64,000 nucleotides of DNA from Paenibacillus tyrphae (GTDB lineage: Bacteria; Bacillota; Bacilli; Paenibacillales; NBRC-103111): positions 434,001-498,000 of the forward strand of contig NZ_JAMZAW010000002.1 in the NCBI RefSeq assembly GCF_024158745.1. Reading direction: 5' to 3'. Below the pieces are notes generated by a model. It was given only the letters and a program-made list of their open reading frames with translations. It did not search any database and was not told where the DNA came from. The stretch's first letter is position 1. Each line of letters begins with the position of its first letter. Shown in pieces: positions 51,570 through 60,408 of this stretch. The position numbers were made by a program, and so were the translations under genes.

Positions 51570-51880
51570 GAAGCCCCCTGCTTAGAGCAAGGAGCTTGTT
51601 CAGACGGAATAATAGAGGTTACGAGGGAGTGGGGTATCCACTTCCGACCGCTGCTCCACCCCACAAAGTGAAGTTAAATCAGAGAAGCTCAGTCCGAGTA
51701 CTTTGCGGGGACCCCGGGTCATCGGGAAATTTGATTGAAGCCGCTTAGTAGCGGATATTTCCCGAAGACAAAGGCGGCCGCTATCGCTTCTCCAGTGGAT
51801 ACCCCACCTCCGTTTACATCTCTATTGTAAAAGCCCACTTTCTCAACGCACAGAAGCTCCTTGCCTGAGGCAAGGAGCTT
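51570..51880. repeat. Palindromic MITE-like repeat, copy 2 (includes glnA terminator hairpin)
   Basis: Same plan as copy 1. GTGGGGTATCCAC (51629-51641) pairs with GTGGATACCCCAC (51795-51807); the T-to-C change is matched on the other arm. The GGAAATTTGATT/AGCGGATATTTCCCG core is shared. An extra ~66-bp arm (CCCCACAAAGT...ACTTTGCGGGG) is inserted. The right edge carries a perfect 12-bp hairpin, AAGCTCCTTGCC / GGCAAGGAGCTT (51854-51880), which probably ends glnA. The left 17-bp arm is decayed. Confidence 0.8.
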
Positions 51881-51911
51881 CTTCGTTCGAATCTATGCAT
51901 GAGGCCGAGGC

Positions 51912-53336
51912 TTACAGATCGAAGTACAAGGAGTACTCGTGCGGGTGAATGCGGATCGATACCGCTTTGGCTTCATCGCGCTTCAGCGCAACGTAGTTGT
52001 CGATGAAGTCTTTGGAGAACACGCCGCCTTCGGTCAGGAACTCGTAGTCCGCTTCCAGAGCGTCGAGCGCTTCGTCCAGCGTACCCGGTACGCTGCGGAT
52101 TTCTTTCTTCTCTTCTTCCGGCAGCTCGTAGATGTTCTTGTCGAGCGGGCCGTAGCCGAGTGCGCTCGGATCGATTTTTTTCTTGATGCCGTCCAGACCG
52201 GCGAGCAGCATTGCTGCGAAGGCCAGGTACGGGTTAGCCGTGGAGTCCGGCGTACGGAACTCGATGCGGCAGCCTTTCGGCGTTACGGCAGCAACCGGAA
52301 TACGAACGGCTGCGGAACGGTTGCCCTTGGAGAACACGAGGTTAACCGGCGCTTCGTAGCCAGGAACCAGACGTTTGAACGAGTTCGTGCTCGGGTTGGT
52401 CAAAGCGATCAACGCCGGAGCATGGTACAGAATACCGCCGATGTAGTGCAGCGCCATTTCGCTCAAGTTGGCATAGCCGCCTTTTTCATAGAACAGCGGA
52501 GTGTCGCCGTTGAAGATCGATTGGTGAACGTGCATCCCGCTGCCGTTGTCACCAAACAGCGGCTTCGGCATGAAAGTGGCCACTTTGCCGTATTGACGGG
52601 CGGTGTTTTGCACGATGTATTTGTATTTCATCAGGTTATCGGCTGTTTTGGTCAGCGTGTCGAAACGGAAGTTGATCTCGCCTTGGCCTGCGGTAGCCAC
52701 CTCATGGTGATGGCGCTCAATGCGGAGGCCGGATTCGATCAGCAGTCGGCACATTTCGCTGCGGATGTCTTGCTGCGTATCCGTCGGACCAACCGGCACA
52801 TAGCCGCCTTTGTGGCCGACTTTGAAGCCCAGGTTGCCGCCTTCTTCCTTGCGGTTCGTGTTCCAGTGCGCTTCTTCGGAATCTACGAAGTACGAGGAAG
52901 AGTTTTGCTTGCTTTCGAAGCGAACTTCGTCGAAGATGAAAAATTCGGATTCCGGTGCGAAGAATGCAGTCGTACCTACGCCGGACGTTTGCAAATATTC
53001 TTCAGCCTTCTGGGCGATGCTGCGCGGATCGCGCTCGTAGCGTTCGCCGTCAGGCGTATGGATGTTGCTCATGATAACCAGCGTCGGATGAGCGGTGAAC
53101 GGATCGATGTAGCTGGTCTCCGTGTCCGGCATCATAACCATGTCGGACTCTTCAATGCCTCTGAAACCGGGGATGGAAGAACCGTCGAACGCTACGCCGT
53201 TCACGAAAGTTTCTTCTTCTACCTCGGATGCCGGTAAAGAAATGTGATGTGCTCTGCCGTTCAGATCGACAAAACGGAAATCTACCCACTCGATGCCTTT
53301 TTCCTTGATGGTGTTTAATACGTTTTGTACTGACAT
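51912..53336 (-). CDS. glnA: Glutamine synthetase, class I (GSI-beta type)
   Basis: 474 residues. It has the complete class I core: DGSSIPGFRGIEESDM, FGDNGSGMHVHQSIF, NPSTNSFKRLVPGYEAPV, and RIEFRTPDSTANPYLAFAAML. The length, the insert DPRSIAQKAEEYL-like region and the site KNIYELPEEEKKEIRSVPGTLDEAL match the enterobacterial beta type, whose Tyr in NLYDLPPEE is adenylylated; here it is IYELP. Bacillus-type enzymes (~444 aa) lack this. A GlnR/TnrA-type box and a sigma-A promoter lie upstream. Confidence 0.93.
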   Translation of the reverse strand: MSVQNVLNTIKEKGIEWVDFRFVDLNGRAHHISLPASEVEEETFVNGVAFDGSSIPGFRGIEESDMVMMPDTETSYIDPFTAHPTLVIMSNIHTPDGERYERDPRSIAQKAEEYLQTSGVGTTAFFAPESEFFIFDEVRFESKQNSSSYFVDSEEAHWNTNRKEEGGNLGFKVGHKGGYVPVGPTDTQQDIRSEMCRLLIESGLRIERHHHEVATAGQGEINFRFDTLTKTADNLMKYKYIVQNTARQYGKVATFMPKPLFGDNGSGMHVHQSIFNGDTPLFYEKGGYANLSEMALHYIGGILYHAPALIALTNPSTNSFKRLVPGYEAPVNLVFSKGNRSAAVRIPVAAVTPKGCRIEFRTPDSTANPYLAFAAMLLAGLDGIKKKIDPSALGYGPLDKNIYELPEEEKKEIRSVPGTLDEALDALEADYEFLTEGGVFSKDFIDNYVALKRDEAKAVSIRIHPHEYSLYFDL

Positions 53337-53416
53337 TGACTCGCCAACCTCCTAATTTCCGAACATTTTCATCATTTTGTTCGCTCATTGTTCAAGTTTT
53401 CGTTGATCATGGACTT

Positions 53417-53446
53417 ATTATAAATCGACATCGCAATAATCGTCAA
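53417..53446 (-). promoter_or_regulatory. glnA promoter
   Basis: On the minus strand: TTGACG (53441-53446), 18 bp, TATAAT (53417-53422). The ribosome site AGGAGG is 11 bases before the ATG at 53336. Confidence 0.8.
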
Positions 53447-53474
53447 TACTTATGTCAGGTATTTTTTACGAGAG

Positions 53475-53491
53475 TGTAAGGTATGCTTACA
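53475..53491. promoter_or_regulatory. GlnR/TnrA-type box upstream of glnA
   Basis: TGTAAGGTATGCTTACA matches TGTNAN7TNACA perfectly. It lies about 30 bp upstream of the -35. A second, weaker half-match, TGTCACAAATTGGACA, is at 53505-53520. The layout fits nitrogen control of glnA by GlnR or TnrA. Confidence 0.85.
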
Positions 53492-53526
53492 CAAGAGTGA
53501 TTCTTGTCACAAATTGGACAAGAAAA

Positions 53527-53562
53527 AGGCTTGATTTCCTGAAAAACAGGAGAATCAAGCCT
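53527..53562 (-). terminator. Terminator of the DAHP synthase gene
   Basis: A 15-bp imperfect stem, AGGCTTGATTTCCTG / CAGGAGAATCAAGCCT, followed by T-rich bases on the minus strand. Just past the stop at 53598. Confidence 0.85.
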
Positions 53563-53597
53563 CTTCCGATAAGGAATCTACCTTAAAAATACGATCA

Positions 53598-54644
53598 TTA
53601 CAGCGCCAGTACCGCTTCTTTCTTCGTATCGAACCGTTTTCCGCAAAGCGGCGCCAATTGCTCCAAATCTAACATGAGTTTGGCGAATTGGTCCGGGAAC
53701 AGCGATTGCACGCCGTCTCCGGTCATCGAGTTGTCGGGGTCCGTGTGCATTTCGACAATCAGACCGTTTGCACCGGCGGCGACGGAAGCTTTGCACATCG
53801 GCTCTACCAGCTCGCGGCGCCCCGTGCCGTGGCTCGGGTCCGAAATGACCGGCAAATGACTGAGCGACTGCAGCGCCGGAATGGCCGCCAGGTCGAGCGT
53901 GTTTCTCGTGTAAGGTTCGAATGTTCGGATTCCGCGTTCACAGAGCATGACGTTCGGATTGCCGCCCGCCAAAATGTATTCCGCCGCATTCAAAAATTCA
54001 TCGTACGTCGCACTGAAGCCGCGCTTGAGGAGCACCGGCGTTTGGATCGAGCCGAGCTTGCGGAGCAGATCGAAATTCTGCATGTTCCGGGTGCCGACCT
54101 GCAAAATATCGGCGTACTCGGCGCACACGTCGACGTACTCCGGCGTCATGACTTCCGTGATGGTCAGCAGTCCGTGCTTTTTGCCGGCTTCCGCCATCAT
54201 CACCAGTCCCTCGACGCCAACGCCCTGGAAGCTGTAAGGGCCGGTTCTCGGCTTGAAGGCGCCGCCGCGCAGCACCTGGGCGCCGGAGGCTTTTACCAAG
54301 CGGGCGATTTCGTCGATTTGCTCCGGCGACTCGACCGCGCAAGGTCCGCCCATAATGACCAGTTCGTCGCCGCCGATCGATACGTCGCCGATTCGGATTA
54401 CCGTATTGTCCGGGTGAAAATCGCGGCTTGCAAGTTTATACGATTTGGAGATTTTGACGACCTGCTCTACGCCGGACAACTGGCGAAGCTGTTCGGCCAG
54501 CGCCGGGCTCGCCTTGCCGATAATGCCGACGACCGTGCGGTCTACGCCTTTGGACACATGAGCCGTTACCTCGTGCTTCTCAATATGATGAACGATTTCG
54601 GCAATGCGCTCTTCGGTAATTTTGTCGGATAAAATAACGATCAT
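53598..54644 (-). CDS. 3-deoxy-7-phosphoheptulonate synthase (DAHP synthase), ACT-like N-terminal domain type
   Basis: 348 residues. First step of the shikimate pathway, from PEP and erythrose-4-phosphate. The N-terminal ~70 residues form a ferredoxin/ACT-like domain (MIVILSDKITEERIAEIVHHIEKH) used for feedback control. The barrel has GGPCAVES, GGAFKPRTGPYSFQG, QVGTRNMQNF and ISDPSHGTGRRELVEP. This is the type called AroF/AroA in Gram-positive bacteria. GAGGAG lies about 12 bases before the start. Three 8-9-base direct repeats, (T/G)ACGCTT, occur just upstream (54681-54704). Confidence 0.93.
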   Translation of the reverse strand: MIVILSDKITEERIAEIVHHIEKHEVTAHVSKGVDRTVVGIIGKASPALAEQLRQLSGVEQVVKISKSYKLASRDFHPDNTVIRIGDVSIGGDELVIMGGPCAVESPEQIDEIARLVKASGAQVLRGGAFKPRTGPYSFQGVGVEGLVMMAEAGKKHGLLTITEVMTPEYVDVCAEYADILQVGTRNMQNFDLLRKLGSIQTPVLLKRGFSATYDEFLNAAEYILAGGNPNVMLCERGIRTFEPYTRNTLDLAAIPALQSLSHLPVISDPSHGTGRRELVEPMCKASVAAGANGLIVEMHTDPDNSMTGDGVQSLFPDQFAKLMLDLEQLAPLCGKRFDTKKEAVLAL

Positions 54645-54771
54645 GACAATCCACGCTCCTCTGGGACATGTTCATACTTAGACGCTTCGACGCTTATACG
54701 CTTTTAAGTGTTAAAGTAACTATACAACGAGGAGCCGCTCCTCGTCAAGAACGAAGCAAAAGATTATTCCT

Positions 54772-55305
54772 TCAGCCTTCAGTCCCCGAGGAGAGCAGCA
54801 CCTGTTCCTTGCGCCTTCTCCGCTTTTCCTTCCGCTTGCCGTCGTACCACTCCAGCAGCCATTTAATCGGATAAAAGACGATAAGCCCCAAGACGGCCCC
54901 GTCGATGACCCCGCCGATAAACAGCTTCAAGTTGAATTTGATAAACGTATCGAGCCAATCCGGCAGCACGGTCAATAAATGCCCCTTGATGCCGCGCGGA
55001 AGCACCCAGCCTCCCACTTGCCGATTCAGGAACGACATCGGGATGTAGATCACTTTGCCGAACACGAATCCGATCAAAGCCGCGGCCATGCTGGCCCGGA
55101 ATACGTAGACCAGCGGAAAGATAAGAAAAAAAGCAAGCCCCGCCGTAGGCAGGGTAAACATTTCTATAAACAGACCGACGGAGAAGCCGAGCGCGACGAT
55201 GGCCGGCCCTCCTTTGGCTCTTGTCAGCTGCAGATACTTGTATTTGAACCAACGTCCCACATTTCGAAGTTGAAAAGGTTTTTTGCCTGTTGTCTGTTTG
55301 CCCAT
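54772..55305 (-). CDS. DUF2062 membrane protein
   Basis: 177 residues with three to four hydrophobic segments (about 34-50, 52-68, 72-90, 122-148). The sequence PAIVALGFSVGLFIEMFTLPTAG and AALIGFVFGK follow DUF2062. A basic tail (KRKEKRRRRK) closes the protein. Function unknown. It lies downstream of ispH on the same strand with a 31-base gap, so they may be co-transcribed. Confidence 0.85.
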   Translation of the reverse strand: MGKQTTGKKPFQLRNVGRWFKYKYLQLTRAKGGPAIVALGFSVGLFIEMFTLPTAGLAFFLIFPLVYVFRASMAAALIGFVFGKVIYIPMSFLNRQVGGWVLPRGIKGHLLTVLPDWLDTFIKFNLKLFIGGVIDGAVLGLIVFYPIKWLLEWYDGKRKEKRRRRKEQVLLSSGTEG

Positions 55306-55336
55306 GACTGTATGTCCCTTTCCTTCCGTGAGCAGC

Positions 55337-56290
55337 CTACTCCGCGCTTGCTTTTTGCTTGGCGACCGGGATTAAGCGGTCCATATTGACCGTGCGCCGC
55401 AGCTCCCAGGTCGCGGGATCGGCAGCATCGTATTGTTCCAGATACGCGATGACTTCCTTGGTGATCGGCGTGGGCGTCGAGGCCCCGGAGGTGACGCCTA
55501 CGCGGCGCACCGGCTTCAGCCACTCGGGGTTCAGCTCGGAAAGATCGGCGATGCGGTACGCCTTGACTCCCGCGATCTCCTCGGACACTTGCGCAAGACG
55601 GTTCGAGTTGTTGCTTCGCGGGTCGCCGACGACGATAACGAGATCGGCCTCCTTCGCCTGCTCCGCGACCGCTTCCTGCCTTACTTGGGTAGCAAGGCAA
55701 ATCTCGTTATGAATTTCCGCTTGCGGGAACTTTTTCAGCAGCCGGTTCATGATGTGTTTGATATCCCACTGGCTCATTGTCGTCTGGTTCGTAATCAGGA
55801 TACGCTCCGACGCCACATCAAGCTTGTCGATTTCTTCCGTATTCTCGATCAGATGCACGCGATCCGGCGCGACGCCCACGGCGCCTTCCGGCTCGGGATG
55901 GCCTTTCTTGCCGATATAAATGATCGTATAGCCCTCGGCCGTCTTCTCGCGAATCAAATCATGCGTCTTCGTCACGTCGGGGCACGTCGCGTCCACGACG
56001 GTCAAGCCCTTGTCGCGTGCTTTGCGGCGAACCTCGGGAGATACCCCGTGGGCGGTGAAAATCACCGTGCCCTTGTCCACCTGCTCCAAAATTTCCAGAC
56101 GGTTCGGGCCGTCGAGCGTAATGACGCCTTCTTTTTCAAAATAGTCGGTGACATGCGCATTGTGCACGATCATGCCTAAAATATATATGGGTCTCGGCAG
56201 ATCCAAATTTTTGGCGGTCTGCATCGCCAGCGCCATCGCGTCGACGACGCCGTAGCAATAGCCGCGGGGAGATATTTTGATAACGTCCAT
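55337..56290 (-). CDS. ispH: 4-hydroxy-3-methylbut-2-enyl diphosphate reductase IspH
   Basis: 317 residues, full length. It makes IPP and DMAPP in the last step of the MEP pathway and holds an iron-sulphur cluster. The three cluster cysteines can be placed in [19 protein letters not shown] and [13 protein letters not shown]. The [12 protein letters not shown] motif near the C-terminus is typical. The ATG start has no clear AGGAG nearby but fits the family N-terminus. Confidence 0.95.
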   Translation of the reverse strand: MDVIKISPRGYCYGVVDAMALAMQTAKNLDLPRPIYILGMIVHNAHVTDYFEKEGVITLDGPNRLEILEQVDKGTVIFTAHGVSPEVRRKARDKGLTVVDATCPDVTKTHDLIREKTAEGYTIIYIGKKGHPEPEGAVGVAPDRVHLIENTEEIDKLDVASERILITNQTTMSQWDIKHIMNRLLKKFPQAEIHNEICLATQVRQEAVAEQAKEADLVIVVGDPRSNNSNRLAQVSEEIAGVKAYRIADLSELNPEWLKPVRRVGVTSGASTPTPITKEVIAYLEQYDAADPATWELRRTVNMDRLIPVAKQKASAE

Positions 56291-56329
56291 GCTGCACCTG
56301 CCTGTCGAATTTTCTCGTTTATTCTTTCA

Positions 56330-57844
56330 TTATACCTGATTCCTCGGCTGGAGGGAATTGTCCTCGGCTTGCGGCGTCCGTCTGCTTAGTTCCGCTGCGA
56401 TCGGCAACCAGATTATAAAGGTCGTTCCCTCGTCTTTCCGCGTCTTGACCTCGACGGAGCCCTGATGCTCGTCGATAATCCATTTGGCGATGGACAGACC
56501 CAGCCCCGTTCCGGACTTGCGGCCCCGCGACGGGTCCGCGCGGTAGAACCGCTCGAAAATATGCGGAATCTCGGATTTGTCCATCCCGATGCCCGTATCC
56601 TCGATCCGGATGCCGATCTGTCCGCCGTGCCTTAAGGTATCGAGCCGGACGTGGCCCTGCTCCGTATACTTGAACGCATTTTCGAGGAAAATGAACAGCA
56701 GCTGTCTTAAATAATCTTCATTGCCGTAGACGTATACGCCCTCGACCGCCTTCGTCTGTCCGACGATCCATTCGGCCGTTTTCGGCAGCAGCTGCGCTTT
56801 CCGCGCGATCTCATCGAGCAGCGGCTGCAGCTCGACTTCGTCCTTGGTCATCTGGAACCCGGCGTCGGCGCGGGCCAGCGACAGCAGGTCGTTCACGAGC
56901 CGCGACATGCGCTCCGCTTCGCCCGAAATATCGTGCATCGCCTCCAGCGTCATCTCCATCTTCGCATGGTCCTGCTCTCCGGAGGTGAGTGCCGTTTGCT
57001 TCCATATTTTTTCCAGCAGCTCCATATTGCCGCGTATCGTCGTCAGAGGGGTACGCAGCTCGTGCGACGCATCCGACACGAACCGGCGCTGCGCGCCGTA
57101 AGCCTCTTCCAGTTCGGTATAAGCGTTCTGGAGCCGTCCGAGCATGCCGTTAATCGTCTGTGTCAGCTCGCCGATCTCATCGTTCGGGCCGGTGTATTCG
57201 ATCCGCTTGTCGAGGTCCACCCCTTTTTCGATCCGGTTCGTGGCCGTGATGACCTGCTCGATCGGCCGAAGCGCCTTGCGCGCGAGAAACCAGCCGACCG
57301 AAGCGGCAATCAGCACGCTGATCAGCCCGATCACCGTCAAAATCAGGCGCAGGAGCGCCAGTAAGCTCTCGTACTGTTCAATCGAGTAAGCGGCCTGCAT
57401 GACCCCCAATACGTTGCCAGTATACTGCTGAACGAGAGGTACATAATATACCATGAACGAGTAGCCCTGGATGCTCATCCTCTCGAACTGACACTGGTTG
57501 TTCAGTATGCATTTGACCTTCTCCTCGGTCATATTGGGAATTTTGATCCCCGTCTGTTCGGAGTCGGGCAACTCAATGATCTGCCACGTACTCAAACTTG
57601 TCACTTGGTAAAAGACGTTGTTCGTTTTCGGCAAGTCGCGAATGTTCGGAACGAGAACGAACTCCCCGTTTATGATCTGAGGCTTGATACGGGAGGCTAC
57701 GCCCCCTGCTTGCTGCTGGATTTCGGTCTTTAAGTTATCGTAGTAAAAATAATGCAAGAACAAGTAAAGTCCCAGCCCCAGCAGCAGCAGGGTTGCGGAT
57801 AATATCGCCGTATACCAAAGGGTCAGGCGCAAGCGGATGGACAT
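56330..57844 (-). CDS. Sensor histidine kinase (CssS-like by context)
   Basis: 504 residues. Two membrane segments (about 10-32 and 162-186) flank an extracytoplasmic domain of ~130 residues that contains two Cys (CILNNQC). HAMP follows, then HisKA with H261 (DASHELRTPLTTIRGNMELL) and a HATPase domain (NAFKYTEQGHVRL, DTGIGM, GTGLGLSIAKWI). It is encoded 1 base after the OmpR-type regulator. The htrA-like protease gene is upstream of both. In Bacillus the CssRS system senses misfolded exported proteins and controls htrA; the same arrangement suggests that role. Confidence 0.93.
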   Translation of the reverse strand: MSIRLRLTLWYTAILSATLLLLGLGLYLFLHYFYYDNLKTEIQQQAGGVASRIKPQIINGEFVLVPNIRDLPKTNNVFYQVTSLSTWQIIELPDSEQTGIKIPNMTEEKVKCILNNQCQFERMSIQGYSFMVYYVPLVQQYTGNVLGVMQAAYSIEQYESLLALLRLILTVIGLISVLIAASVGWFLARKALRPIEQVITATNRIEKGVDLDKRIEYTGPNDEIGELTQTINGMLGRLQNAYTELEEAYGAQRRFVSDASHELRTPLTTIRGNMELLEKIWKQTALTSGEQDHAKMEMTLEAMHDISGEAERMSRLVNDLLSLARADAGFQMTKDEVELQPLLDEIARKAQLLPKTAEWIVGQTKAVEGVYVYGNEDYLRQLLFIFLENAFKYTEQGHVRLDTLRHGGQIGIRIEDTGIGMDKSEIPHIFERFYRADPSRGRKSGTGLGLSIAKWIIDEHQGSVEVKTRKDEGTTFIIWLPIAAELSRRTPQAEDNSLQPRNQV

Positions 57845-57845
57845 G

Positions 57846-58538
57846 TCAGCCTTCCCCTCTCAGCACATAACCGGCGCCGCGAACGGTCTGAATCATCCGT
57901 TTGTGCCCATGCTCCTCCGTTTTTTGCCGTAAGAGAGCGATATAAACCTCCAGCACGTTCGATTCTCCGCTGTAATCATAGCCCCAAATTTTCTCCATAA
58001 TAACGTCCCGCGAAAGCACCCTTCTCGGATTCTGCAAAAACAAGTGCAGCAGCTCGAATTCCTTAGTCGTCAGCTCGATGAGCTGCCCGCCGCGGTACAC
58101 CTCGCGCGTATCCAGATCCATAAAGATGTCCTGGTACTGCAGCTTGTTGGAAGGCTGCTCCGTTTTGTCCGCCGCTTTGCGGCGCAGCAGAACGCGCACC
58201 CGGGCAAGCAGCTCCTCCAGTGCAAACGGCTTCACAAGATAGTCGTCCGCGCCGAGATCAAGCCCCTTCACCCGGTCGGACACCTCGTCCTTAGCCGTCA
58301 GCATGAGCACCGGCACGTCCGAGCCGCCTTCGCGAATACGGCGCACGACCTCCCAGCCGTCGAGCTGCGGCATCATCACATCCAGGACGACCGTATCCGG
58401 TTCGTTCTCAAGAATTTGCTTTAACCCGTCCATCCCGTGGTTCGCCGTAAATACGGTGTATCCTTCGAACGCCAAACTCCGGCGCAGCATGGACGTAATT
58501 TTCTCATCGTCGTCAATCACTAGTATTTTCTCTCTCAT
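57846..58538 (-). CDS. OmpR-family response regulator (CssR-like by context)
   Basis: 230 residues. Receiver with DDD near 9-11, phospho-acceptor in TVVLDVMMPQLDGWE, VLMLTAKDE and YLVKPFALEEL, followed by a winged helix (~130-228; LHLFLQNPRRVLSRDVIMEKIWGYDYSGESNVLEVYIALLRQKTEE). Partner of the kinase downstream, with a 1-base gap. Two 11-bp direct repeats at 60342-60363 upstream of htrA have the geometry such regulators bind. Confidence 0.93.
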   Translation of the reverse strand: MREKILVIDDDEKITSMLRRSLAFEGYTVFTANHGMDGLKQILENEPDTVVLDVMMPQLDGWEVVRRIREGGSDVPVLMLTAKDEVSDRVKGLDLGADDYLVKPFALEELLARVRVLLRRKAADKTEQPSNKLQYQDIFMDLDTREVYRGGQLIELTTKEFELLHLFLQNPRRVLSRDVIMEKIWGYDYSGESNVLEVYIALLRQKTEEHGHKRMIQTVRGAGYVLRGEG

Positions 58539-58591
58539 AAAATCGTATCCACCCGCCCTTCTTACCTCTATTGTATCAAAATAATGAGGAT

Positions 58592-58645
58592 TGCAAAAAA
58601 AAAGAAGCGGAGCTTTCGCTTGTCGTCCGCTCTGCTTCTTTTTTC
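58592..58645. terminator. Bidirectional terminator after htrA
   Basis: A 13-bp stem with one mismatch (AAAGAAGCGGAGC / GCTCTGCTTCTTT) and T-runs on both strands. On the minus strand it ends htrA at 58655. Confidence 0.85.
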
Positions 58646-58654
58646 TTTATGGCA

Positions 58655-60259
58655 TTACTGTTGCTTCTGCGGGTCGATCGTGTTGCGGTCGCCGATCGTA
58701 ATGTCAATGTTCTGCTTCTTGCCGTCACGCATGATGCCAAGCGTTACTTTATCGCCGGCCTTCAATTTTTTGATGGCTGCGACGACCTCTTCGGAGGTTT
58801 TCATCTTGGTGCCGTTGACTTCGGTGATCACATCGTAAGGACGGATACCCGCTTTGAAGGCCGGGCTTTTGCGCTCGACTTCGGCAACGATCGCCCCTTC
58901 CGTATTTTCAAGCTTGAGCTCCGAGATCCAATCCTTATCGATATTTTGCATTTGCACACCGATGTACGGAACCGGTTCTTTCGGAATTTTCACGTTGTTT
59001 TTCAGGTTATCCAGTACCGCGGATATCGTGCTTGTCGGAATTGCGAAGCCGATGCCCTGTGCTTGCGCACTGACGGCCGTATTGATACCGATGACTTCGC
59101 CGTTCAGATTCAGCAGCGGACCGCCGGAGTTCCCCGGGTTAATCGAAGCGTCCGTTTGCAGCAAATGTTTGTATTGGCGCGTTCCGTTCTTATCCGGGAT
59201 ATCGATCGGACGCTCTTTGGCGCTCAGCACCCCGACGGTTACCGTATGATCGAAGCCGTACGGGTTCCCGATGGCTACTACCCAGTCGCCCACGTTCAAG
59301 CTGTCTGCGCTGCCGATCGGCAGTGTCGGGAATTCTTGGCCGTTTTCCGGTTCGATCTTCAGCGCGGCCAAGTCGAGATCGTAGTCGTTGCCCAGCAATT
59401 GGGCTTTATACGACTTCTCGCTGCCGTTGGAATTTACTTTTACCCAAATTTCATCCGCACCGTCAATCACGTGCTCGTTGGTCAAGATGTAGCCGGTCTT
59501 CTCGAAAATAAAGCCGGTCCCCATCCCGCCTGGCTGCAGTTGGCCTTCGTTGCCTTTAGGCTGCTGCTGACGGCTGCCGCCGAAATCGTCGCCGAAAAAT
59601 TGGCGGAAGAACGGGTCGTCGTACAGCGGATTGCTGGAGCGTCCCGTGCTTTTCGTTTTGACTTTCGTCTCGATCTTAACGACCGCCGGACTTGCCTGCT
59701 GCACGATCCCAGAAATATTCGTCGGACGGGCCAAGTCAAGCGAGGAAGGCTTCACGTTTCCGTTATTATTGGCTGCCTGCGCCGGTGCAGCCGCCGAGCT
59801 CTGGTTGCTGTTTCCGGTCATAATGCCTTTCGCGCCGGTGAACAGGTTCATTTTGTCCGAGGCGAACATCAGCGCGCCGACCACGACTACACCGGCCATA
59901 AACGCGGCGAACATGCTGCGGAAGCCGCTCGACTTCTTCGGTACCGCGCCGAGCTGCCAGTTCCCCATCGGGCCTTGCTGCTGTTCCCCGGAGTTAAAGC
60001 CGTACGTGCGAATCGGTTTCGGCGGCGTTACTTCCACCGGGGCGGAGCCTTGACTGTCGCTGACCGTCGTATCCGAAGTGCCGGATTTGTAAGGACCGTA
60101 GGAAAAGTAATGAGAGCTTTGCTCACGGCTCGCTGCCGCTTCCTCTCCTCCGGCCGTTTGCCGGTTGTTCCCGTCGGACTCGCTATGCTTCAACTCGTCG
60201 TTCGGGCGACGATAAAGATCGTTTGCGTTGTTGTTATTATTGTTATTGTTGTGATCCAT
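58655..60259 (-). CDS. HtrA/DegP-like membrane serine protease
   Basis: 534 residues. A long cytosolic N-terminus with an Asn run (MDHNNNNNNNNAND) leads to one membrane helix (~155-177). The trypsin-like domain follows with the triad His (ILTNEHVIDGADE), Asp (DYDLDLAALKI) and Ser (SINPGNSGGPLL). A C-terminal PDZ domain (~430-525; AFKAGIRPYDVITEVNGTKM) completes the HtrA plan. It degrades misfolded proteins at the outer membrane face. It is upstream of a CssRS-like pair on the same strand. The N-terminal tail is longer than in many HtrA proteins. Confidence 0.95.
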   Translation of the reverse strand: MDHNNNNNNNNANDLYRRPNDELKHSESDGNNRQTAGGEEAAASREQSSHYFSYGPYKSGTSDTTVSDSQGSAPVEVTPPKPIRTYGFNSGEQQQGPMGNWQLGAVPKKSSGFRSMFAAFMAGVVVVGALMFASDKMNLFTGAKGIMTGNSNQSSAAAPAQAANNNGNVKPSSLDLARPTNISGIVQQASPAVVKIETKVKTKSTGRSSNPLYDDPFFRQFFGDDFGGSRQQQPKGNEGQLQPGGMGTGFIFEKTGYILTNEHVIDGADEIWVKVNSNGSEKSYKAQLLGNDYDLDLAALKIEPENGQEFPTLPIGSADSLNVGDWVVAIGNPYGFDHTVTVGVLSAKERPIDIPDKNGTRQYKHLLQTDASINPGNSGGPLLNLNGEVIGINTAVSAQAQGIGFAIPTSTISAVLDNLKNNVKIPKEPVPYIGVQMQNIDKDWISELKLENTEGAIVAEVERKSPAFKAGIRPYDVITEVNGTKMKTSEEVVAAIKKLKAGDKVTLGIMRDGKKQNIDITIGDRNTIDPQKQQ

Positions 60260-60341
60260 CAGAAAAACCTCCGTTTCGTATAAGGCTTCAGGATGATTGC
60301 TTTCTTGCCTTGCTGTTCATGTCTTTATATTGCACGTGCAA

Positions 60342-60363
60342 CCTTAAAGAAACCTTAAAGAAA
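60342..60363 (-). promoter_or_regulatory. Two 11-bp direct repeats upstream of htrA
   Basis: CCTTAAAGAAA twice in tandem, read as TTTCTTTAAGG on the htrA strand. The 11-bp period is what OmpR-family dimers use. It lies ~80-100 bases upstream of the start. Confidence 0.65.
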
Positions 60364-60408
60364 AATAAAATGGAGGTAAAATAAGAGAGGGCAACCCCCT
60401 AAGAAGAG

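Noticed and set aside
51939-53237. 432-codon plus-strand ORF opposite glnA
   Set aside because: Shadow of glnA; no recognisable domain, and glnA is certain on the other strand.
54661-54720. T-box or tryptophan-type attenuator before DAHP synthase
   Set aside because: No T-box core and no terminator/antiterminator pair; only short direct repeats of ACGCTT.
58571-60283. 570-codon plus-strand ORF opposite htrA
   Set aside because: Shadow of htrA; the sequence is Arg/Val-rich without any domain.
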